64,000 bases of DNA, from assembly GCA_035911095.1 (NCBI GenBank), contig JAMHWF010000033.1, positions 14,900 through 78,899 on the forward strand, written 5' to 3'. Within the stretch, counting starts at the first letter, position 1, and each line of letters starts with the position of its first letter. The DNA is from JAMHWF01 sp035911095 (GTDB taxonomy: Bacteria; Pseudomonadota; Gammaproteobacteria; Burkholderiales; Burkholderiaceae_C). The notes under the pieces are model-generated. The model was given only the letters and a program-made list of their open reading frames with translations, was not told the origin of the DNA and ran no database searches. The position numbers were made by a program, and so were the translations under genes. Of this stretch, positions 1 to 7,732 are shown piece after piece.

Positions 1-810
1 CAGCGCAATGAATCCGAGGGTCACCGGGTCGGTCGCGTTGTTCGCCTGCAGGTTCGCCTGCATGGCCAGCTGCGCTTCGACCTGTTCCAACAGCGCCGCC
101 AGGCGGCGCGCCGGCCATTCGGGCAGCACGCCCGCGCCGTCGGCGAGTGCCCGGGGCACGCCCTCGGCCAGCGCGGCGCGGGCGTCGGAGGCCGCTTGCA
201 GCGCGCGACGCGCCTGTGCCACGCGGGCAGGGTCGTCGGGCGCTTCAGCCAGCCGGTGCCGGGCGGCCTCGAGCGCTGCGTGCGTCTCCGAAGCCTGGTC
301 TCTCATGCCGAGCACCACCAACTGGATCGACAACAGTGTCAAGGCGCTCTGAGCCTGGCTGCAAAGCGAGGGCGCCTGCCGGCGAAAGCCTGCGTCCGCG
401 AGGCGATAGCGCAAGCCGGCCTCCTCGAGCAGGAAGCGGTCGGTGCCGCCGCTGCGGGCGCGCAGCGTGTTGGCGCAGTTGAAGTCCAGCTTGGCCTGCT
501 CGAGCGGCGCCTCGACACCGTTCAGCGCCTGTTCGGCCAGGCCGTAGGCCGCGAGGGCGCGGTCCAGGACATCGGGGTCGCGCCGTGCGGCCAGGTCGAA
601 CAGCGCGTCGCCGAGATGGCGCCAGAGACGACTGCGGTCGGCCGCGCCCATGCCCCCCGCAGCGGCGCGACGCGCCAGGGCCTCGAGCCCGACGGTCACC
701 ACGGACAGCGCCTGCTTGAAGCCGGCGCCTTCGAGGGCAGGCCACTGGGCGACCGCAGCGTCGTGGCGCTGCAGCAGCTCGTCCCACCTGGTCGCGATCC
801 TGATGTCCAT
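1..810 (-). CDS. Unrecognised helical protein, C-terminus beyond left edge
   Basis: An uninterrupted reading frame of 270 codons runs from an ATG at 810 (MDIRIATRWDELLQRH) to the window edge with no stop, so the C-terminus is missing. The protein is Ala/Leu/Arg rich and predicted all helical. It has repeated 30-40 residue helix pairs (around residues 55-90, 90-125 and 130-160) resembling tetratricopeptide-type repeats, for example near 'LDRALAAYGLAEQAL' and 'EQAKLDFNCANTL'. No signal peptide or membrane segment is visible. I do not recognise the family; TPR-like helical repeats at the N-terminus of a larger protein are the most I can say. Codon use (G/C at third positions) agrees with a real gene on this strand, and the plus-strand frames here are shadows. 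It is followed at 890 by a separate DUF167 gene on the same strand. Confidence 0.6.
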   Translation of the reverse strand, partial: MDIRIATRWDELLQRHDAAVAQWPALEGAGFKQALSVVTVGLEALARRAAAGGMGAADRSRLWRHLGDALFDLAARRDPDVLDRALAAYGLAEQALNGVEAPLEQAKLDFNCANTLRARSGGTDRFLLEEAGLRYRLADAGFRRQAPSLCSQAQSALTLLSIQLVVLGMRDQASETHAALEAARHRLAEAPDDPARVAQARRALQAASDARAALAEGVPRALADGAGVLPEWPARRLAALLEQVEAQLAMQANLQANNATDPVTLGFIAL

Positions 811-889
811 GCCGGTTGCGTTCGGAACCGGGCCATGATCGACGCCGAAGGGCTTGCGGCCATCCCTAGGTCGCCCGGGCCCGCACCGG

Positions 890-1123
890 TCAGGCGCTGG
901 GGATCGCCAATACCTTGGTCCGACCGGACGCGCCGCGCACGATCTCGACCTGCGCGCGCCGGCAGCCGAAGTGCTCGGCGACCAGCGCGATCAGCTCGGC
1001 GTTCGCCTTGCCGTCGACCGGCGGGCTCTTCAGCTGAGCGGTCCAGGAGCCGTCCGGCGCCTCGGTGAGGGCCGAGGCGCGGGCGTTCGGCTTGACGCGG
1101 ATCTGGAGCAGCCGCGTCGTCAT
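890..1123 (-). CDS. DUF167 (YggU-like) small protein
   Basis: A 77-residue protein starting MTTRLLQIRVKPNAR. It has the family pattern: an N-terminal 'IRVKPNA' strand, 'LKSPPVDGKANAELIALVAEHFG' in the middle, and 'VEIVRGASGRTKVL' at the end. These are the conserved parts of the DUF167/YggU fold (about 75-100 residues), whose cellular role is unknown. The frame is open further upstream, but that part overlaps rhlE in another frame, so the ATG at 1123 is the sensible start. It lies 37 bp downstream of rhlE on the same strand, with a strong GC hairpin between them. Confidence 0.9.
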   Translation of the reverse strand: MTTRLLQIRVKPNARASALTEAPDGSWTAQLKSPPVDGKANAELIALVAEHFGCRRAQVEIVRGASGRTKVLAIPSA

Positions 1124-1130
1124 CGCGCTG

Positions 1131-1154
1131 CGGCCCCGGCGCGGGCCGGGGCCG
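1131..1154 (-). terminator. GC-rich hairpin between rhlE and DUF167 gene
   Basis: A perfect 9-bp inverted repeat (CGGCCCCGG / CCGGGGCCG) with a 6-nt loop lies 6 bp beyond the rhlE stop. There is no T-tract, so it may be an attenuator, an mRNA 3'-end stabiliser or a Rho-assisted terminator rather than a classic intrinsic terminator. Confidence 0.4.
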
Positions 1155-1160
1155 TCTGTC

Positions 1161-2708
1161 TCAGCGCTTGCCTTGCTGCAGGCGCGGCGCCTGGCGCGGG
1201 CCGCGGTGGCGCGAGTCGTTGCCGTCGGGGCGCGCGTCGCGGCGCGGCTCGTGCCCGCCGTCGTGGCGCGGCGCGTGGTGCGGGTGGTGGCCATGCGGGG
1301 GCGCATGGTGGTGCGCCTGCGGCGCGCTGGCATGGGTCGGTTGGCGCGTGCCGCCACCGGCGCCGCGGCCCTGGCCCTGCGACTGGCCGCGCGGCTCCTG
1401 TGCCGGCCGATGGCCGCCGTGCGCCGTGCGCGCGTCGCCACCGCGTCCAGGCCCGCGATGGCCGCCACGCCCGCCGAGCCCGGCCGGCGGGTTCGGGTTC
1501 GCGCTGCGCCGGCCGTTGCCGTTCAGCACCATGCGGCCGAGCACGATCGGCTCGGGCTTCTCGTTCGGCGGCTCGAAGCCGGCCACGACCTGGCGCGGGA
1601 TCTCGCGCTTGATCAGGCGCTCGATGTCGCGCAGGAAGCCTTCCTCGTCGACGCAGACCAGGGAGACGGCCTCGCCCGGCGAGCCGGCGCGCCCGGTGCG
1701 GCCGATGCGGTGCACGTAGTCCTCGGGCACGTTCGGCAGCTCGTAGTTGACGACATGCGGCAGCTGGTCGATGTCGATGCCGCGCGCGGCGATGTCGGTG
1801 GCGACGAGGCAGGTCAGGGCGCCGCTCTTGAAGTCGGCCAGCGCCTTGGTGCGCGCGCCCTGGCTCTTGTTGCCGTGGATCGCCATCGCCGTCACGCCGG
1901 CCTTGTTCAGGTGCTCGGTCAGGCGGTTGGCACCGTGCTTCATGCGCGTGAAGACGAGCACCTGATGCCAGTCGTTGGTCTGGATCAGGTAGGTCAGCAG
2001 GTCCTTCTTTACGTCCCGGCCGACCGGGTGCACCTTCTGCTCGATCAGCTCGGCGGTCTGGTTGCGGCGCGCGACCTCGATCAACGCCGGCGCATTCAGC
2101 AGGCGGTCGGCCAGGGTCTTGATCTCGTCGCTGAAGGTGGCCGAGAAGAGCAGGCTCTGCTTCTTCTGCGGCACGATCGCCAGCACCTTCTTGATGTCGT
2201 GGATGAAGCCCATGTCGAGCATGCGGTCGGCTTCGTCGAGCACGAAGATCTCGATCTTCGACAGGTCGAGCGTGCCCTGCTGGTGGTGGTCGAGCAGGCG
2301 GCCGGGCGTCGCGACGAGGATGTCGACGCCCTTGCGCAGGCGGTCGACCTGCGGCTGCATGCCGACGCCGCCGAACATCACCATCGACGACAGCGGCAGG
2401 TACTTGCCGTAGGTGCGCACGCTTTCCTCGACCTGGGCGGCGAGTTCGCGGGTGGGGGTGAGCACGAGGGCGCGGATCGGCAGGCGGCCCTTGGCATCGC
2501 GCTGCGGCTTCTCGGCCGACAGGCGCTGCAGCATCGGCAGCGTGAAGCCGGCCGTCTTGCCGGTGCCGGTCTGGGCGCCGGCCATCAGGTCGCCGCCCTT
2601 CAGGACGGCGGGAATCGCCTGCGCCTGAATCGGCGTGGGCGTGGTGTAGCCCTGTTCGCGCACGGCACGAAGCAGGGGCTCGGCAAGGCCGAGGGTGTCG
2701 AAGGACAT
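1161..2708 (-). CDS. rhlE: DEAD-box ATP-dependent RNA helicase RhlE
   Basis: A 515-residue DEAD-box helicase that unwinds structured RNA using ATP, acting in the cytoplasm in ribosome assembly and RNA decay. Motifs in order: Q motif around residues 20-28 (GYTTPTPIQ), Walker A AQTGTGKT at 45-52, PTRELA at 85-90, TPGR at 134-137, DEAD at 158-161, SAT at 189-191, the helicase-C motif ATDIAARGID at 303-312 and HRIGRTGR at 333-340. The opening 'SFDTLGLAEPLLRAV' and the absence of a DbpA or CsdA C-terminal domain fit the RhlE subfamily. The tail from about residue 395 is a low-complexity basic region rich in Gly, Arg, His and Pro, typical of RNA-binding extensions. No strong Shine-Dalgarno is seen before the ATG. 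Confidence 0.95.
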   Translation of the reverse strand: MSFDTLGLAEPLLRAVREQGYTTPTPIQAQAIPAVLKGGDLMAGAQTGTGKTAGFTLPMLQRLSAEKPQRDAKGRLPIRALVLTPTRELAAQVEESVRTYGKYLPLSSMVMFGGVGMQPQVDRLRKGVDILVATPGRLLDHHQQGTLDLSKIEIFVLDEADRMLDMGFIHDIKKVLAIVPQKKQSLLFSATFSDEIKTLADRLLNAPALIEVARRNQTAELIEQKVHPVGRDVKKDLLTYLIQTNDWHQVLVFTRMKHGANRLTEHLNKAGVTAMAIHGNKSQGARTKALADFKSGALTCLVATDIAARGIDIDQLPHVVNYELPNVPEDYVHRIGRTGRAGSPGEAVSLVCVDEEGFLRDIERLIKREIPRQVVAGFEPPNEKPEPIVLGRMVLNGNGRRSANPNPPAGLGGRGGHRGPGRGGDARTAHGGHRPAQEPRGQSQGQGRGAGGGTRQPTHASAPQAHHHAPPHGHHPHHAPRHDGGHEPRRDARPDGNDSRHRGPRQAPRLQQGKR

Positions 2709-3256
2709 CGAGGGGATCCGAGGGGGGCCTGTCGCTCACGGTGAGCACCAGTCGCAGGCCCTGAAGGGCAGGCGGAGTGCGCGGAACGGCCTGGCACTCC
2801 CGTCGGGATGACGGCGACACCGTGACTGGGACGGGCGTCGATGGACGCGCATTGTAGCGGCGCCCCTCGATCGCCCTGGCGCGAGGGCCGCGAGCGCCGG
2901 CCGCCGATTCCGTGAAGCACGCGGCCGAATCGACTCCGTCGACGGCCGGGCCGGTCGTGTGCCGCGCCTGGAAGCCTCCCCCTAGCTTCATCGGTGCGCG
3001 GGACGGCGGACCCGGGTCGCCGGGCATCCGCGGGCGTGGGCGCCTTGCTGGCGGGACCGGCGTCCCGAGGTCTGCGCGCAGCGCGGGCGAAGAATCCGCC
3101 CACGCCGATGGCCGTGGCGCGTGGGGCCGGCCGACCGCTTCCAGCCAGAGGGCGGGCCGCCCCTTGCCGGAGACTCCACGCCTCGAGCGCTCCGGGCACG
3201 CCGCAGAGAGACGCCGCCGCCGGGCGGCCACTTCCGCACCCGAACAGGAGACCCCG
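2709..3256. other. 548-bp gap between divergent rhlE and DUF3574 gene
   Basis: No gene is supported here. The region should carry the promoters of rhlE (leftward) and of the DUF3574 gene (rightward). Close to rhlE there is a small palindrome, GCTCAC-g-GTGAGC at 2734-2746, in its presumed 5' leader. Several frames are open by GC bias only, including an in-frame upstream extension of the DUF3574 gene from 2912. That extension has low-complexity Arg/Pro/Gly composition and no conserved features. Confidence 0.5.
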
Positions 3257-3757
3257 ATGAAGATCCCCACCAAGCCCGCGTTCACCCGACGCGCGCTCCT
3301 GCCGCTGGCCCTCGCGCTGCCGCTCGCCGCGAGCCTGCTGCCGGTCGACGCGCGGGCCGACGTCGATCCCGCGGGGCAAAGGCGCGTCGCGCCTCAAGGG
3401 TTCAGCGAGCAGCGCTTCTGCGAGCGCGAGCTGAAGGGCCAGCTCTTCATGCGCACCGAGCTGTTCTTCGGCCTCAACAGGCCGGGCGGCACCGTCAGCG
3501 CCGAGGAATTCCAGCGCTTCGTCGACGACCAGGTCACGCCGTCCTTCCCCGACGGCCTGACCCTGCTCGAAGGGCGTGGCCAGTTCCGCGGCAGCTCGGG
3601 CGTGGTCGAGCGCGAGGGCGCGCGCGTGCTGGTCCTGCTGTACCCGTACCGCCGCGAGAGCAGCCGCGCGGTCGACGCCATCCGCGGCGCCTACAAGGCC
3701 GCGTTCGACCAGGAATCGGTGCTGCGCGTCGACGAGGCCAGCTGCGTCTCGTTCTGA
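3257..3757 (+). CDS. DUF3574 exported protein
   Basis: A 166-residue protein with a cleavable export signal (MKIPTKPAFTRRALLPLALALPLAASLLPVDARA) carrying a twin-arginine-like RR before the hydrophobic core. The mature part has the DUF3574 pattern: 'LFMRTELFFGLNRPGG', then 'FVDDQVTPSFPDGLTLLEGRGQ', then 'RVLVLLYP'. The function is unknown; the small periplasmic domain probably has a ferredoxin-like alpha/beta fold. The start at 3257 has AGGAG at 3246-3250, 6 bp upstream, and gives a proper signal peptide. The frame is open back to 2912, but that extension looks non-coding. Confidence 0.85.
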   Translation: MKIPTKPAFTRRALLPLALALPLAASLLPVDARADVDPAGQRRVAPQGFSEQRFCERELKGQLFMRTELFFGLNRPGGTVSAEEFQRFVDDQVTPSFPDGLTLLEGRGQFRGSSGVVEREGARVLVLLYPYRRESSRAVDAIRGAYKAAFDQESVLRVDEASCVSF

Positions 3758-3862
3758 GCACGGGCCGCGCAGGGTCACCTCCGGTTCACGCCGACGTCAC
3801 GCGCGTTCACCAGCATCCCGCCACGTCGCGCCCGCCATAGGGCGCAGGCGCACAGGAGGAGG

Positions 3863-5815
3863 ATGCGGATGGATACGAGCCGATGGTTCGACGGTCGCCC
3901 ATGGCCGAAGGCGGGCGCCAGCCTGGCCCTGCTGCTGGCCCTTGCCGGATGCGGCGGAGGCGGCGACGGCAGCGGCGCGCACGAGGCCGCGGCGACGGCC
4001 ACGGTCGCCGCCGCGTCGACAGCGCCGACGACCGCCGAGGCGGCCGACGCCGCGGGCACCGGCGCGGATGCAGACGCCGATGACGAAGCGGACGAGCGGC
4101 TGCAGGCCGCGCAGGCCGTCAGCTGGCGCGAGACCGCGCAGGGCCGCGGCGGGCACCGGACACCACCGGTGTCGGTGCGACTGCTCGGCCTGAACGACTT
4201 CCACGGCCAGCTCCCGGCCGGGCGGCTCGTCGCCGGCCGGCCCGTCGGCAGCGCGCCGGTGCTCAAGTCCTGGCTCGACGCGGCCGCGCAAGGCTGGGAC
4301 GACCGCCTGCTGATCGCCAGCGCCGGCGACCTGGTCGGCGCCTCGCCGCTGGCCTCGGCCCTGCTGCGCGACGAGCCGACGCTCTCCTTCTTCAACTCGC
4401 TGGGCAACCGCCATTGCAGCCGCCGCCTGCCGTATGCCGGGCACTGCAACCTGGTGGCGACGGTCGGCAACCACGAGTTCGACAAGGGCCGCGCCGAGCT
4501 GCTGCGCCAGCTGCGCGGCGGCAACCATGCCGACGGCCCGTTCCTCGACGACCCCTGGCGCGGCGTCAACCACGCGTGGGTCGCCGCCAATGTGCTCGAC
4601 ACCGCCAGCGGCCGCCCGCTGCTGCCGTCGTGGACGGTCAAGGACCTGCGCTACACCGACCGGCACGGCAAGCGGCGCACGCTGCAAGTGGGCGTGATCG
4701 GCGCGGTGTTGCGCGGCACGCCCTCGCTGGTGGCGGCCGAAGGCATCGCCGGGCTCTCGTTCCTCGACGAGGCACAGACGATCAACCGCCAGGTGCGCAC
4801 GCTGCGCGGCCGGGGTGTCGAGACGATCGTCGTGCTGCTGCACCAGGGCGGCACGCAGGCCGGCTACCAGGGCCCGACGGATGCGGCGCGACCGACGGCG
4901 AGCGGCGAGGTGGCCGGCATCGTCAGCCGGCTCGACCCGGCGGTCGACGTGGTGCTGTCCGCCCACACGCACCAGTTCAGCAATGCCCTGCTGCCCAACC
5001 GCGCCGGCCGGCCGGTGCTGGTGACCCAGGCCTACTCGGCGGGCACCGCCTATGCCGAGATCGACCTGAAGATCGACCCGCGCACGCGCGACGTGGTCGA
5101 GAAGTCGGCCCGCATCGTCACCACCTATGCCGACACCGGCCCGGGCCTGGCGCCGGATGCGGAGGCCCTCGCGCTGACCACCCGTGCCGAAGAGGCTGTC
5201 GCGCCGCTGGCCAACCGGGTCGTCGCCAGCTACTCGGGCGACATCACGCGCGCGCAGACGGCCGCCGGCGAGTCCGCGCTCGGCAACCTGATCGCCGACG
5301 CGCAGGCCGCGACGATGGGCTCGCACTTCGCGTTCATGAACCCGGGCGGCATCCGCGCCGACCTGTCGTGCCCGACCGGCCCCTGCGAGGCGACCTACGG
5401 CGCGCTCTTCAGCGTGCAGCCGTTCGGCAACGTGCTGACCCGCATGACACTGACCGGCACGCAGATCCGCCGGCTGCTCGAGCAGCAGTGGCAGGCCAGC
5501 GGCGTGCGCTTCCTGCAGGTCTCGGGGCTGGCCTACACCTGGGACGCGTCGCTCGTCGTCGGCAACAGCTGCAACGCCTGCGTGATCGAGGTGCGCCACG
5601 CCGCGACCGGCGCGCCGCTCGACCCGGCCGCGACCTACAGCGTGACGGTCAACAGCTTCCTCGCCGACGGCGGCGACGACTTCAGCGTGCTGCTGGAGGG
5701 CACGGACCGCGTCGGCGGCCCACTCGACCTCGACGGCCTGATCGACTGGCTGCCCACGCAGGCGCAGCCGGTCGCCGTGCCGGCCGTCGGCCAGCGGATC
5801 GTGCGGATCGATTGA
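3863..5815 (+). CDS. 5'-nucleotidase / 2',3'-cyclic phosphodiesterase-type lipoprotein (paralogue 1)
   Basis: A 650-residue secreted metallophosphoesterase predicted to dephosphorylate nucleotides outside the inner membrane. Lipobox LAGC puts the lipidated Cys at residue 30, followed by an Ala/Asp-rich linker (30-100). N-terminal calcineurin-type domain: LNDFHGQ (D112, H114), SAGD (D156), GNHE (203-205), then LLHQGG and AHTHQF. The C-terminal 5'-nucleotidase domain begins near residue 455 ('GDITRAQTAAGESALGNLIADA') and includes 'NPGGIRADL' and 'VTVNSFLADGGDDF'. Four Cys (two in CPTGPC, two in CNAC) could form disulfides. The AGGAGG at 3854-3859 is better spaced for the second ATG (3869) than for 3863, so the true start may be 3869. 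It is paralogous to the gene at 9052. Confidence 0.9.
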   Translation: MRMDTSRWFDGRPWPKAGASLALLLALAGCGGGGDGSGAHEAAATATVAAASTAPTTAEAADAAGTGADADADDEADERLQAAQAVSWRETAQGRGGHRTPPVSVRLLGLNDFHGQLPAGRLVAGRPVGSAPVLKSWLDAAAQGWDDRLLIASAGDLVGASPLASALLRDEPTLSFFNSLGNRHCSRRLPYAGHCNLVATVGNHEFDKGRAELLRQLRGGNHADGPFLDDPWRGVNHAWVAANVLDTASGRPLLPSWTVKDLRYTDRHGKRRTLQVGVIGAVLRGTPSLVAAEGIAGLSFLDEAQTINRQVRTLRGRGVETIVVLLHQGGTQAGYQGPTDAARPTASGEVAGIVSRLDPAVDVVLSAHTHQFSNALLPNRAGRPVLVTQAYSAGTAYAEIDLKIDPRTRDVVEKSARIVTTYADTGPGLAPDAEALALTTRAEEAVAPLANRVVASYSGDITRAQTAAGESALGNLIADAQAATMGSHFAFMNPGGIRADLSCPTGPCEATYGALFSVQPFGNVLTRMTLTGTQIRRLLEQQWQASGVRFLQVSGLAYTWDASLVVGNSCNACVIEVRHAATGAPLDPAATYSVTVNSFLADGGDDFSVLLEGTDRVGGPLDLDGLIDWLPTQAQPVAVPAVGQRIVRID

Positions 5816-5966
5816 GCCCGGCGACTGACCCCGCCGACTGACCCAGCGGCTGACGCCGGCGGCCGAGCCGGCCACGCAGCCTCGACTTCCCGTTCCTGTC
5901 CTCGCCCCCGGCACCCGCCGGGGGCGGCTCATCGAGGCCCCGGCCTCGACATCCGAGAGAACCTCC

Positions 5967-7292
5967 ATGAGACTTCGCGCTCCTTCCCTGTCCCGTGTCG
6001 CCCGCCTGATGCGTGCCAGCAGCCTCTTCGCCGCCACCGCCGCCCTGGCCGCCGTCGCCTGCGCCCACCAGAGCGGGGGCTTCGACGGCGGCAACGACGA
6101 CACCCAGGGCCGCCGTCATCACCGCAACGCGCCCGAGGCGCAGCTCGGCCCGCGGCCGTTCTTCCTCGTGCAGGACTTGGCCGACTCGCGCCTCAAGCGC
6201 GAGCTGCAGGTCTGCGCGAAGCGCGGCGGCTTCGAGAAGCGCGAGTGGTCGATCGGCCACCGCGGCGCGCCGCTGCAGTTCCCCGAGCACACCGTGCAGT
6301 CCTACGAGGCGGCCGCGCGCATGGGCGCCGGCATCCTCGAGTGCGATGTCGCCTTCACGAAGGACAAGCAGCTGGTCTGCCGCCATGCGCAGAACGACCT
6401 GCACACGACGACCAACATCCTCGTCACGCCGCTGGCGGCCAAGTGCACCCAGCCCTTCGTGCCCGCGACCTACGACGGCGCCGGCACCCTGGTGACGCCG
6501 GCGCGGGCCGAGTGCCGCACCAGCGACATCACGCTGGCCGAGTTCAAGACCCTGCGCGGCAAGATGGACGCCTCGAACCCGGCCGCGCGCACCGCGGCCG
6601 AGTACCAGGGCGGCACCGCCGACTTCCGCACCGACCTCTACGCCGGCCCCAGCAGCGGCACGCTGCTGACGCACCGCGAGAGCATCGAGCTCTTCAAGCG
6701 CCTGGGCGTGAAGATGACGCCGGAGCTGAAGGAGGCCGTGGTGCCGATGCCCTTCAACGGCTTCACGCAGGAAGCCTATGCGCAGAAGATGATCGACGAG
6801 TACAAGGCCGCCGGCGTGCCGCCGCGCGACGTCTTCCCGCAGTCGTTCGACATCCGCGACCTGCGCTACTGGATCGCGAAGGAGCCGGCCTACGGCCGCC
6901 AGGCCGTCTACCTCGACGACGCCGAGACGGTGGCCGACCTGCCGAGCTACGGCGAACTGCGTGCCTTCAAGGCCGAGGGCATCAACATCTGGGCGCCGCC
7001 GATCTTCGCGCTGCTGACCGGTGACGCCTCGGGCCGCATCGAGCCCTCGGCGGCAGCACGCAACGCGCGTGCGGCGGGGCTCGACATCATCACCTGGTCA
7101 CTCGAACGCTCGGGCGTGCTGGCCGACGGCGACAACGGCTTCTACTACCAGAGCTTCGACGCCGCGATCCAGCGCGACGGCGACGTGCTGCGCGTGCTCG
7201 ATGTGCTGGCGCGCCAGGTTCGCGTCCGCGGCGTCTTCTCCGACTGGCCGGCGACGACGACCTTCTACGCGAACTGCGCAGGGTTGCGCTGA
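5967..7292 (+). CDS. glpQ: Glycerophosphodiester phosphodiesterase, exported
   Basis: A 441-residue GDPD-family TIM-barrel enzyme expected to hydrolyse glycerophosphodiesters to glycerol-3-phosphate and an alcohol in the periplasm. Key residues: GHRG (H98, R99), 'PEHT' at 106-109, 'ECDV' (E125, D127) and H140 in 'LVCRHA'. The family's calcium-site acids and catalytic His pair are present. The N-terminus is hydrophobic (residues 15-32) and ends in 'AAVACAHQ', a poor lipobox, so either SPase I or weak SPase II cleavage is possible. The second Met (residue 15, nt 6009) would give a shorter signal peptide. It lies 151 bp after 5'-nucleotidase 1 on the same strand, fitting a phosphorus-scavenging role. 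The symbol is by family analogy. Confidence 0.85.
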   Translation: MRLRAPSLSRVARLMRASSLFAATAALAAVACAHQSGGFDGGNDDTQGRRHHRNAPEAQLGPRPFFLVQDLADSRLKRELQVCAKRGGFEKREWSIGHRGAPLQFPEHTVQSYEAAARMGAGILECDVAFTKDKQLVCRHAQNDLHTTTNILVTPLAAKCTQPFVPATYDGAGTLVTPARAECRTSDITLAEFKTLRGKMDASNPAARTAAEYQGGTADFRTDLYAGPSSGTLLTHRESIELFKRLGVKMTPELKEAVVPMPFNGFTQEAYAQKMIDEYKAAGVPPRDVFPQSFDIRDLRYWIAKEPAYGRQAVYLDDAETVADLPSYGELRAFKAEGINIWAPPIFALLTGDASGRIEPSAAARNARAAGLDIITWSLERSGVLADGDNGFYYQSFDAAIQRDGDVLRVLDVLARQVRVRGVFSDWPATTTFYANCAGLR

Positions 7293-7357
7293 GGGAGGGC
7301 AGCCGGGGGACGGTTTGCGGCTGCGGTGATCTCGTCGGTCGGGATTGTGGTGGCGGG

Positions 7358-7453
7358 GAGGGCATTGGGTGGTCGCCGCCCTCCATGTCCCCCGGCGGTC
7401 GCTGCGCGACCGCCTCCTCCTCTACTTGCGGGCGGCGACCACCCAATGCCCTC
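7358..7453 (+). repeat. 96-bp palindromic element, copy A
   Basis: Perfect 23-bp terminal inverted repeats (7358-7380 and 7431-7453, beginning GAGGGCATTGGG) enclose a 50-nt centre. The centre contains a second perfect hairpin, GGCGGTCGC-tgc-GCGACCGCC. A 35-nt core (7386-7420) is identical in copy B. It could fold as a long stem with an apical hairpin in RNA or single-stranded DNA. No transposase is nearby. It resembles REP/REPIN-type or MITE-like non-autonomous elements in layout. Confidence 0.8.
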
Positions 7454-7562
7454 TTCGTTGCAGCGTGGCGCGCGAGTCGGAATCCAATCCCCTGGCGCAT
7501 GGGCCGAGGCGCGGGGTCGACACGGCCCTCGCGCAGGGAATCGCACGCTACAGACGGTGCCT

Positions 7563-7666
7563 GGCCGAGGGTGTTGGGTGTCCGTCGACCGCAGGTAAGG
7601 GAGGAGGCGGTCGCGCAGCGACCGCCGGGGGACACGGAGGGCGACGGACACCCGACGCCCTCGGCC
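7563..7666 (-). repeat. Palindromic element, copy B (inverted relative to A)
   Basis: This is the reverse-oriented relative of copy A, equivalent over 7567-7662 (96 bp, 15 differences by hand alignment). Its arms extend outward by GGCC/GGCC to 25 bp with two mismatches. The central 35-nt core and the 9-bp inner hairpin are identical to A. Four arm differences from A are paired and compensatory, so the stem is preserved although its sequence changed. Confidence 0.8.
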
Positions 7667-7732
7667 CGCCACGATTGTTGACCTCGATCGCGCGCCGCCC
7701 GTGATGGAAGGGATGGAAGGGAGCTTGGCCGC

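Larger units (their letters stand above)
7293..7732. other. 440-bp convergent gap holding two palindromic elements
   Basis: This lies between the converging ends of the phosphodiesterase gene and the MFS gene. No protein gene is credible. It is dominated by two related palindromic elements (7358-7453 and 7563-7666, listed separately), with about 110 bp of unique sequence between them. Being between two 3' ends, the elements could act as bidirectional transcription terminators. Confidence 0.7.
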
